From: CAZPLZ01 sp964587525
GTDB lineage: Bacteria; Oederibacteriota; CAKKQC01
NCBI GenBank assembly: GCA_964587525.1
Contig: CAZPLZ010000053.1
Location: 1-19,068 of the forward strand
DNA length: 19,068 nucleotides
Reading direction: 5' to 3'
The first letter of the stretch is position 1. The number at the start of each line of letters is the position of its first letter. A model generated the notes under the pieces. That model made no database searches and was not told the DNA's origin. It was given only the letters and a program-made list of their open reading frames with translations. A program made the position numbers and the translations under genes. Positions 7,202-13,864 of this stretch are shown piece after piece.

Positions 7202-7409
7202 GACCGATTCGTGGCCAAACTATACCCCTTGAAGGCATCCTCTTCTACCCTGTGACGAAGGTCTTTGCCAGCACCTGGTCAAGGGAAGGTGAAACAATCG
7301 GACCGCTGCTCAACGAAGGCTGGTCCCCGGTGGATCGGCAAAAGTCAGCCCCCTCACCCTCCCCTCTCCCCCAAAGGGGGAGAGGGAAAGGGAGAGGGGG
7401 GTTAGGCGG
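7202..7409 (-). promoter_or_regulatory. Intergenic region upstream of the cas operon; weak promoter candidate
   Basis: This is the only sizeable gap in the window, between the trx stop and the cas operon. On the minus strand TATAGT (7224-7219) resembles a -10 box about 18 nt before the first ATG; no convincing -35 box is seen at the right spacing. If it is used, the leader would be very short. Nearer trx the gap holds a GC-rich hairpin repeat (separate entry). I see no small ORF or tRNA here. Confidence 0.25.
7350..7399. repeat. REP-like GC-rich hairpin, copy 1
   Basis: CCCTCTCCCCC (7362-7372), AAA, GGGGGAGAGGG (7376-7386) form a perfect 11-bp stem. The outer CCCCTCACCCT and AGGGAGAGGGG extend it imperfectly. 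It lies just after the trx stop in transcription order and could end trx transcription, though no T-run follows. The same CCCTCACCCT...CCCTCTCCCCC layout recurs at about 13826-13864. Confidence 0.75.
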
Positions 7410-7739
7410 TCAGCCGACTCCCGCTTCCGACAGCGCTTTTTTGAGGTCCGGCTTGGGCATGTAGCCCACCAGCATTTTCACCATCTGCCCGCCTTTGAAG
7501 ACCAGGAGGGTCGGGATGCTCTGGACGCCGTACTTCTCGGCCAGCCCCGGGTTGGCATCCACATCCACCTTGCAGACCGAAACCTTACCATCCAGCTCCC
7601 GCGCCAGCTCCTCCATGATAGGGGCGATCATGCGGCACGGGCCACACCACTCCGCCCAGAAATCCACGATCACCGGCAACGGATTGTTGACAACCTTGCT
7701 CTCAAATTCTGCTTCCGACACATGTACTGGACTCGCCAT
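7410..7739 (-). CDS. trxA: Thioredoxin
   Basis: Cytosolic dithiol oxidoreductase of 109 aa, the usual thioredoxin size. The active site WCGPC places the cysteines at residues 32 and 35, the fold's buried aspartate lies in VDFWAEW, and the cis-proline is in SIPTLL (Pro76). No signal peptide is present. Of three clustered ATGs, 7739 is preferred because AGGAG (7751-7747) sits 7 nt upstream and homology starts immediately after; the 7754 start only adds MRSMR. It follows argS by about 40 nt and is probably the last gene of the housekeeping run before the cas operon. Confidence 0.93.
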   Translation of the reverse strand: MASPVHVSEAEFESKVVNNPLPVIVDFWAEWCGPCRMIAPIMEELARELDGKVSVCKVDVDANPGLAEKYGVQSIPTLLVFKGGQMVKMLVGYMPKPDLKKALSEAGVG

Positions 7740-7778
7740 CCTCATGCTCCTCATACCACAAGTTGAAAAATTTAGTCT

Positions 7779-9455
7779 TTACATCCGCTCCGGCGCCGAA
7801 ACTCCCAGCAGCCCCAAACCATTCGCGATCGTCTGGCGGGCAGCCCCCACCAGCGCCAGCCGCGCCTGCTGGACACCAACGGGCTTCGCGCCGATGACCC
7901 TGTTACGAGTATAAAACTGGTGAACAGCCTGCGCAAGTTCCAGAAGCTCGTGGGTCACAAGGTGCGGCGCCCGCCCACAAGCCGCCTTCTCGACCAGCAA
8001 CGGATACCGAGCCAGTTTACGCAGAACCAGCCGAGTCTCCGGCTCGGCCAGGAGGCTGGCATCAGCGGCCGCGGCGGACGGCGCCGGCAGACCCTGCGTC
8101 CGGGCATTCTCCAGCAAGCTGGTGAGTCGCGCATGTGCATATTGGATATAGTAGACGGGGTTATCCATCGAGGTAGCCTTCGCCAATTCGAGGTCGAAAT
8201 CCAAGTGGCTGGAAGGGGCCCGCAGCAGAAAGAAAAACCGCGCGACATCCACTCCCACCTCGTCCAACAGCTCCTTGAGCGGAATGACCGTACCGGCCCG
8301 CTTTGACATGAGTACCTTCTCTCCCCCGCGTTTCAGATTGACGAACTGTACGACGATGACCTCCATCCGGCCGGTCTCCTCTCCCAGCGCGGTGAGGGCG
8401 CTTTGCAACGTACCCATTTCAGTCTGATGGTCCGCTCCGACAATATCGATGAGCCGCGTGTACCCCCGGGCGAACTTGTGCCGGTGATAGGCGAGGTCAG
8501 GAAGCACATAGGTAGGCTGCCCGTCGCTGCGTATGAGAACCCGGTCCTTCTCGTCGCCGAACCGGGTGGCCGGAAACCACTGCGCCCCGTCTTTTTCAAA
8601 CACCGCCCCGCGCGACTTAAGGGCTTCGAGCGCCTCACGGACCCGGCCTTCATCGTGCAGGTCCTTCTCGTGAAACCAACGGTCGTAACTGATCCGCATC
8701 CGGCGCAAGTCATCCTCCTGCTGACGCACGATCTCCCCCACCGAGAACTCGGCCAACCTCTGCACCCGCACCTCCAGCGCCTCCCCCAACAGACTGTCCG
8801 AAAACCGCGCGCGTGCCTGGGCTGCCAGGTCTTTCACGTACTCGCCTTTGTATCCGTCCGGCGGAATCTCGGCCGATTCACCTCGCAGCTCCCGCCACCT
8901 CGCTTCCACCGAAAGCGCCAGGTTGCGGACCTGGGAGCCGGTGTCGTTCACGTAACACTCGCGTTCCACGGCCGCTCCCACGGCTTCCAGGCAACGGCAG
9001 AGCGCCTCGCCGAACACGGCGTGTCGGGCATTGGCCACCACGAGCGGTCCCGTGGGATTTGCGCTCACGAACTCCACGAGGAACCGCTCGGACGAAAGGG
9101 TACGACAAGTCCCGTACCGCTCCTGGGACTCCTCAATGTTGATTAGTGTCTCCCGCCAGACAGACTCCCCGAAGTGGAAATTCAGGTACCCACCCCCGGC
9201 GATTTCCACCTTGCTGATCAGCGCATCGCCGGCAAGCTCCTCGGCCAGCCGGGCGGCAATTTCATATGGAGAGCGCTTCACCGCCTTGGCCAGGGAGAAC
9301 GCAACGGGGCAGGCCAGGTCGCCGTGGGCAAATTCCCGCGGCAGCTCCAGAACGATCTGCGGCTCCGGCGGCCCCGCATTGGCCCACCCCGCGGCCACCA
9401 GGGCCTCGCGGACTCGCCGCCGTACATGGGCTCGAAGGTCAGTGATAGAATTCAC
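7779..9455 (-). CDS. argS: Arginyl-tRNA synthetase
   Basis: Class I synthetase charging tRNA-Arg; 558 aa, normal for ArgRS. It has the N-terminal Add-1-type region (residues 1-110), the SANPTGPL signature (131-138), the Rossmann core with ADHQTEMGTLQ, a KMSKS-like LMSKRAG (382-388), and a C-terminal helical anticodon-binding domain with YIQYAHARLTSL and GLGLLGV near the end. The position of the HIGH box, right after SANPTGPL, reads VVAN instead of HVGH. The start is GTG, overlapping the upstream stop as GTGA; no strong Shine-Dalgarno is seen, so translation is probably coupled. The stop is TAA. Confidence 0.95.
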   Translation of the reverse strand: MNSITDLRAHVRRRVREALVAAGWANAGPPEPQIVLELPREFAHGDLACPVAFSLAKAVKRSPYEIAARLAEELAGDALISKVEIAGGGYLNFHFGESVWRETLINIEESQERYGTCRTLSSERFLVEFVSANPTGPLVVANARHAVFGEALCRCLEAVGAAVERECYVNDTGSQVRNLALSVEARWRELRGESAEIPPDGYKGEYVKDLAAQARARFSDSLLGEALEVRVQRLAEFSVGEIVRQQEDDLRRMRISYDRWFHEKDLHDEGRVREALEALKSRGAVFEKDGAQWFPATRFGDEKDRVLIRSDGQPTYVLPDLAYHRHKFARGYTRLIDIVGADHQTEMGTLQSALTALGEETGRMEVIVVQFVNLKRGGEKVLMSKRAGTVIPLKELLDEVGVDVARFFFLLRAPSSHLDFDLELAKATSMDNPVYYIQYAHARLTSLLENARTQGLPAPSAAAADASLLAEPETRLVLRKLARYPLLVEKAACGRAPHLVTHELLELAQAVHQFYTRNRVIGAKPVGVQQARLALVGAARQTIANGLGLLGVSAPERM

Positions 9456-9802
9456 GCGGCCTGGCCGGGAGGAGAACTCAAAAAGCGGATCAGGAGCCGA
9501 CTTTTAAGCTTCGCCGCAAGCGCCGGCAGCGCCCCCGTGTGCGGCTCCAGGCACCATTCCAGCCGGGCGCCCTGCCCAGAGTCTGACGGAAACAAAACGA
9601 AGGTGATCTTGTCTTGAGCGGTCTCGACCAGGCCGACCCGCTGCGCCGCCTCTAAGACCGTGCGCAACTGTTCCAACGTCAGGTCGAGAACCTCTCGGAT
9701 GGAAGTCGCAGGAAAGGCCGAGCCACCGAAGAGCGAGTGAAGCACGACCAGCTCCGGCCCGCCTTTCTGGCTCCACAATTTCTCGAAGGCTTCGTCAGGC
9801 AT
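9452..9802 (-). CDS. Hypothetical 116-aa protein between yqeK and argS
   Basis: I do not recognise the family. The 116 aa look soluble and alpha/beta. The stretch from residue 31, IREVLDLTLEQLRTVLEAAQ, then RVGLVETAQDKITFVLFP, resembles a winged-helix or small regulatory fold, but this is only an impression. There is no signal peptide, membrane segment or cysteine pair. It is accepted as a gene because the ATG overlaps the yqeK stop by 8 nt, its TGA overlaps the argS GTG, and it fills the gap exactly in the operon frame pattern. A role linked to argS is not shown. Confidence 0.65.
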   Translation of the reverse strand: MPDEAFEKLWSQKGGPELVVLHSLFGGSAFPATSIREVLDLTLEQLRTVLEAAQRVGLVETAQDKITFVLFPSDSGQGARLEWCLEPHTGALPALAAKLKSRLLIRFLSSPPGQAA

Positions 9803-10394
9803 GGGGGGTTTTTCTGACGAGCGTGCGCCAAAACGCGAGCCCGGCTGGATGAGGCTGAAGACCCCGGGCGTTCATATACGCAAGCTTGGTAGCCAGGACA
9901 TACCGGGTCGCAAGCTCGAGGCTCCGCTTGGCCAGCCGGCGTCCCACCACGGCCTCGCGGTACTCCCTCCCCTCGGCGCAAAAATCTGCGACGAACACCA
10001 CACGCTCTAAACGAGAGGCGCCTGGGCGACCCGTGGTGTGCCAGCGGACCGCGTTCAACACGTCAGCGTGGTTCAGGTGGAAGAGGTGCCGCGCATGCGC
10101 GGCCGCGGCAGGACCATGCCAGAGCTTGGGGAGGCGCTTCATCTTGGGATCCAACCGGACGCGGTGCCGGCGCAACACGGCTCGCAGCCGGGCGGGGGGA
10201 TAAGGTTTCAGCCAGTCATGCAGGTAACCTGCCGCGGCTGCGCCGGCAGGATCGGCACGGTATTTCCGCGCAAGCGTGGCCGCCAATCGTGCCACGGCCA
10301 TAAGGTGCACCCGCAACGGATGCCGGCTTTGCTTAAGATGCCGGGAGAAGTCCCGGTTAAAATCTGCGAGCGCCTTCAGGCGTCCCGATCTCAT
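9795..10394 (-). CDS. yqeK: YqeK-type HD-domain hydrolase
   Basis: A 199-aa HD-domain phosphohydrolase like bacterial YqeK, a symmetrical Ap4A hydrolase that yields two ADP in the stress-nucleotide pathway. Metal ligands follow the family pattern: H30 (RVH), HD at 59-60 (YLHDWLK), H93 (LWHGP), H119 in RWHTTGRPG and D137 (VFVADFCAEGRE). ATG 10394 is chosen because GAGGG/GAGGGG immediately precedes it; the frame continuing to 10673 is eno shadow. It therefore overlaps the 3' end of eno by 38 nt. YqeK is often followed by rsfS and nadD genes in other bacteria, which are not seen here. The enzymatic assignment comes from family knowledge. Confidence 0.8.
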   Translation of the reverse strand: MRSGRLKALADFNRDFSRHLKQSRHPLRVHLMAVARLAATLARKYRADPAGAAAAGYLHDWLKPYPPARLRAVLRRHRVRLDPKMKRLPKLWHGPAAAAHARHLFHLNHADVLNAVRWHTTGRPGASRLERVVFVADFCAEGREYREAVVGRRLAKRSLELATRYVLATKLAYMNARGLQPHPAGLAFWRTLVRKTPHA

Positions 10395-11694
10395 CCCCCT
10401 CACCCTCTTTGCCCAGCCAGCGGGAAAATCCCTCTTTTCCTCGAAAAACTGCCTTCCGGCCCAGTTCCTCTTCGATGCGCAGGAGCTGGTTGTACTTGGC
10501 GATGCGGTCCGTGCGGGATGCGCTCCCGGTCTTGATCTGCCCGCACCCGGTCGCCACCGCCAGGTCAGCAATGGTGGTGTCTTCAGTCTCGCCGGAGCGG
10601 TGGGACATGATGGCCGTGTATCCGGCAGCCCGGGCGGTCCGGACGGTTTCCAGTGTCTCGGTGAGCGAGCCAATCTGGTTCACCTTCACGAGGATCGAAT
10701 TCCCGCACCCCTCGGCAATGCCCCGCTTCAATCGCTCCACGTTCGTGACAAAGAGGTCATCCCCCACGAGCTGCACGCGCCCTCCCAGCCGCGCGGTGAG
10801 CTGTTTCCACCCTGCCCAATCGTCCTCCGCACACCCATCTTCTATCGAGACCAGAGGATACTTCCTGCACAAGTTCTCGTAATACTTGATGATCTCCCCC
10901 CGGTCCTTGGTCACCCCCTCGCCTTTCAAGACATACTGGCCGTCTTGGTACAACTCCGACGCCGCCACATCCAGCGCGAGCCACACGTCTTTGCCTGGCT
11001 TGTACCCTGCGCTCTCGATTGCTTCCAGCAGCAAGGTGAGGGCTTCCTCGTTCGCTGACAGTGAGGGGGCGAACCCCCCTTCATCACCGACCGCGGTACT
11101 GAGTTTGCGGCCTTTGAGCACACTCTTAAGCGCGTGAAAGATCTCCACACCGGTCCTGAGGGCATCTGCAAAGGTGGAGGCGCCGGCTGGAACCAGCATG
11201 AATTCCTGGATGTCCACTGAGGTGTCCGCATGCGCCCCGCCGTTTAAGACATTCATGAGCGGCACGGGCAGCTCGAGGGGTCCCTCCCCGCCGAGATAGC
11301 GGTAGAGCGGAACCTTCCTTGATGCCGCGGCCGCTTTGGCCACCGCCAGCGAGACAGCCAGAATCGCATTGGCTCCCAGTTTGCCCTTGTTGGGTGTCCC
11401 ATCCAGCTCGCACAGACGCCGGTCCACCGCGGCCTGATCCAGTGGGGAGCATCCCTTGAGCGCAGCGGCGATCGGGCCGTTCACGTTGCGAGCGGCCGTA
11501 CGCGTTCCCTTGCCTCCATACCGCTTCTGGTCCCCGTCGCGCAGCTCCACCGCCTCGTGCGTGCCGGTGGAAGCACCGGAGGGAACGGCCGCCCGGCCAG
11601 TTGAGCCGTCCGACAACAGCACATCCGCTTCCACGGTCGGATTGCCCCTGGAGTCCAGGATCTCGCGCCCGTGAACTGATGCAATTTCAATCAC
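10357..11694 (-). CDS. eno: Enolase
   Basis: Glycolytic enolase, converting 2-phosphoglycerate to phosphoenolpyruvate; 445 aa. Catalytic residues are in place: E205 in AVGDEGGFAPSL, K337 in ILVKVNQIGSLTET, and the magnesium ligands D242, E285 and D312 (LVGDDLF). Also present are SHRSGET near 364-370 and the N-terminal EILDSRGNPTVEAD loop. Start is GTG, overlapping the TlpA stop as GTGA. The C-terminus runs past the usual end by roughly 15 residues (FSRWLGKEGEGDEIGTPEGA region). This tail is written by DNA resembling half of the REP-like repeat and overlaps the yqeK start. Confidence 0.97.
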   Translation of the reverse strand: MIEIASVHGREILDSRGNPTVEADVLLSDGSTGRAAVPSGASTGTHEAVELRDGDQKRYGGKGTRTAARNVNGPIAAALKGCSPLDQAAVDRRLCELDGTPNKGKLGANAILAVSLAVAKAAAASRKVPLYRYLGGEGPLELPVPLMNVLNGGAHADTSVDIQEFMLVPAGASTFADALRTGVEIFHALKSVLKGRKLSTAVGDEGGFAPSLSANEEALTLLLEAIESAGYKPGKDVWLALDVAASELYQDGQYVLKGEGVTKDRGEIIKYYENLCRKYPLVSIEDGCAEDDWAGWKQLTARLGGRVQLVGDDLFVTNVERLKRGIAEGCGNSILVKVNQIGSLTETLETVRTARAAGYTAIMSHRSGETEDTTIADLAVATGCGQIKTGSASRTDRIAKYNQLLRIEEELGRKAVFRGKEGFSRWLGKEGEGDEIGTPEGARRF

Positions 11695-12233
11695 GCCCTA
11701 TCCTCCCCCTTGCTCTTCTTCAGCCGGGTGATCGCCTCTTCCACCGCCAACCTTAGATCTTTGGCGGTCTGGTACCCCACGAACCGCTCGACCACTCTGC
11801 CCCGCTCATCCACCAGCAGGGTGAGTGGCAGTTTCAGGTCACCCTCCCTGAAATAGTTTTTGACCACCGAGCCGTCGCCGATGAGCACCGTGAAATTCAC
11901 CGGGTTCGTACGGATAAATCTCTTCACCTGCGCGGCCTTTTCCCCCACCGTGATCCCCAGCACCGTAAAATCCTCCCCGCCGAATTTCCACTTCAGCCAC
12001 GACAGGTGCGGGAGGGTAAGCCGGCAGGGCGGAGCCCAGGTGGCCCAGAAATTGAGGAGGACGACTTTTCCACGCAGTTGCGTCAAGGTGACGGTCCGCC
12101 CCTTAAGATCGGTCAGCTCGAAATCCGGCGCCCTCCACTGGCCCAAAAGGCTGTCGCAACCGACAAGGGCTTGCAACAGCAACGCAGCGGCCAAAGGCGC
12201 GGCGAGGTTGCATCGATCGTGTAAAGTCCGCAT
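11691..12233 (-). CDS. TlpA/ResA-like thioredoxin-fold lipoprotein with a single active-site cysteine
   Basis: A 180-aa envelope-anchored thioredoxin-fold protein. A hydrophobic signal (residues 10-25) ends in a lipobox LVGC, making Cys26 the likely lipidated residue. The fold starts with APDFELTDLKGRTVTLTQL and VVLLNFWATW, as in TlpA/ResA proteins that handle apocytochrome c or other periplasmic disulfides. The active site reads WAPPC (Ala67, Cys70) instead of WCxPC, so the nucleophilic N-terminal cysteine is missing and normal dithiol chemistry is unlikely. The cis-Pro loop is KLPLTLLVDERG. ATG 12233 has no strong Shine-Dalgarno. It is followed directly by eno with GTGA overlap. Function beyond the fold is not known. 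Confidence 0.85.
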   Translation of the reverse strand: MRTLHDRCNLAAPLAAALLLQALVGCDSLLGQWRAPDFELTDLKGRTVTLTQLRGKVVLLNFWATWAPPCRLTLPHLSWLKWKFGGEDFTVLGITVGEKAAQVKRFIRTNPVNFTVLIGDGSVVKNYFREGDLKLPLTLLVDERGRVVERFVGYQTAKDLRLAVEEAITRLKKSKGEDRA

Positions 12234-12292
12234 GAATTCTTTGTGCCGCGAGATGGATCGGGGTCCAGATTAACCGACGCCCGTTTAAGAGG

Positions 12293-13834
12293 TCAAGGCA
12301 GGGATAACGTGTCCAGGATGGCCAAGGCCATGAGGTAACTACCGTGCGCCGTAAGATGGCCTGACGTATCCGAGAAGGCCGGCCGGGCCGGCCAGCGCTT
12401 CTGGCGGCGAAGCGCGGAACGGCATACGTCATACACCGGAATAATCTTCGCGCCGCAATTGGACGCCAAATCGCGCAGCTCCTTGTTGTGGACCAACAGG
12501 CGGGTGTTGGTGACCGAGCTCACCCTCCTTCCAGCCGTAGGCGGCGTCACGAGCCAGACCGGACGCTGAGCCTCCGCCCGAAAACGCCCGCACCACCCTG
12601 CGACGGCCCGCCGGGCCACTGCCCGGTCCGCCTCTCGGAACGGTGACGCGGACCAGACGGCGGCCACCAGACCATGTGTCTCCGCGGGAACGACCATGGG
12701 GCCGTACCCAGCGCCGCTCACCACCCCATCCTCCATTTCAGCCCAGGACAACGTAAATGGTGTTGCACTGACCTCCAACACCTGGGAGACATACCGCAGC
12801 GCCTGAGCCACCCCTTCCTGGTTCCCCCCAATCGCACCTTTGTAAAGCAGCGCGGATCCAGGAGGCACCTGCGGCGCACGGACCGACGAACTCCACCGCA
12901 CAGCCACCATCCCCCACCGGCCGTCCTTCCCGCCCTGCCCAGACGGGAGCGACTCGTACACCAGGCACAACGTATCCTTGCCGTTGAATTTCATGTGGCC
13001 CTTAAGATCGATCCGGGCGGGGGTGGTCAACCGGTCAACCAACCGCACCCCGTTCATATAGACCGCAGGCTCGCCGGGAATATCGTGGAGGAACGCCGCC
13101 AGCTCCCTCTTTCGCCAGAAGTAGGGGACCTCCAGCACCGCTTTGAGACAGTAGGGGGTGTCCGGCAGCCAGTCATCCCGGATGGTCGGCGGTTGAGAGA
13201 GAGCGCGCCAGGCAATGGTGTTGGAACTCTTCAGCCACTCAACAGGAATTTCAGATTCAATCCGCTCGCGACGAATCCGCCAGGTTTTTAATGTTCCCAA
13301 GGAGTACTGTTTCTCCGTGGAACGGGAGACGGCATGCAGGGAGATCAACGGAACCTTATACGCTCTGCTTTCAAGCGGGGGGTACACAAGAACCAGGATG
13401 TTGGTGCCGGCACGCAGATAGGCGAACAAACTCAGGTCCGCCTCCGTGGGCAACACGCGGAGCTCCGTGCTGTTGATGAACATCCGCGCCCCGGGCGGCA
13501 GGTCGATCGGCGCCATGATGAATTCCTTCCAGAGGTGTTTCTTGAATTGAAACGCATTGCGGATCCAGAGACCCGCCTTGGCCCGGGGAAGCCACTCACC
13601 GGCTCTGGCCCGGCCCCAGGTCCGGTCGTTATACTCCCGGCGCAGCCAGCCTTCCCGCGCCGATCTGGCGGCCGAGCCCAGATGCCAGTGCGCAACGAGC
13701 GCCCATCCCTCGAACGGGAAACAGAGGTCGCCACGATACGCCTGCGCAGATCCCGCAAGCAAAAGCGCGCACAACACCCCTACGCCGACACCTCCGCCTG
13801 CGGCTCCGGTACGAAGACTCTCCACCCCCCTCAC
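12293..13834 (-). CDS. Secreted beta-sandwich/SGNH-like protein
   Basis: A 513-aa exported protein. Residues about 14-32 form a signal peptide (VGVGVLCALLLAGSAQA). The middle holds two probable jelly-roll regions (for example LWIRNAFQFKK to YLRAGTNILVLVYPP, and YCLKAVLEVPYFW to LDLKGHMKFN-type strands), as seen in carbohydrate-binding domains. The C-terminus resembles an SGNH hydrolase: PVWLVTPPT, IIPVYDV, then GHLTAHGSYLMALAILD, with the expected H-L-T motif. I could not identify the block I GDS nucleophile, so activity is uncertain. The start is GTG, in the repeat element one base after the YfhO-like stop; GTG 13825 is an alternative. A paired function with that polyprenyl-glycosyl-type membrane protein in surface polysaccharide modification is an inference. 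Confidence 0.68.
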   Translation of the reverse strand: MRGVESLRTGAAGGGVGVGVLCALLLAGSAQAYRGDLCFPFEGWALVAHWHLGSAARSAREGWLRREYNDRTWGRARAGEWLPRAKAGLWIRNAFQFKKHLWKEFIMAPIDLPPGARMFINSTELRVLPTEADLSLFAYLRAGTNILVLVYPPLESRAYKVPLISLHAVSRSTEKQYSLGTLKTWRIRRERIESEIPVEWLKSSNTIAWRALSQPPTIRDDWLPDTPYCLKAVLEVPYFWRKRELAAFLHDIPGEPAVYMNGVRLVDRLTTPARIDLKGHMKFNGKDTLCLVYESLPSGQGGKDGRWGMVAVRWSSSVRAPQVPPGSALLYKGAIGGNQEGVAQALRYVSQVLEVSATPFTLSWAEMEDGVVSGAGYGPMVVPAETHGLVAAVWSASPFREADRAVARRAVAGWCGRFRAEAQRPVWLVTPPTAGRRVSSVTNTRLLVHNKELRDLASNCGAKIIPVYDVCRSALRRQKRWPARPAFSDTSGHLTAHGSYLMALAILDTLSLP

Positions 13835-13864
13835 CCTACCCTCTCCCCCCCAAGGGGGAGAGGG
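13826..13864. repeat. REP-like GC-rich hairpin, copy 2
   Basis: CCCTCTCCCCC, a short CC/AA loop, then GGGGGAGAGGG (13854-13864), preceded by CCCCTCACCCTA. It is the same layout as copy 1. It spans the junction of two genes: it encodes the last residues (SPLGGRG) of the YfhO-like protein and contains the GTG start of the SGNH-like gene. Confidence 0.8.

Noticed and set aside
7350..7399. Possible CRISPR repeat
   Set aside because: Only scattered single copies exist with no regular spacer-repeat pattern; the layout is that of a REP-like hairpin.
10395..10673. Longer start of the YqeK-like gene at 10673
   Set aside because: This part lies in eno and reads as low-complexity arginine/proline sequence; ATG 10394 with its purine-rich leader matches the family's N-terminus.
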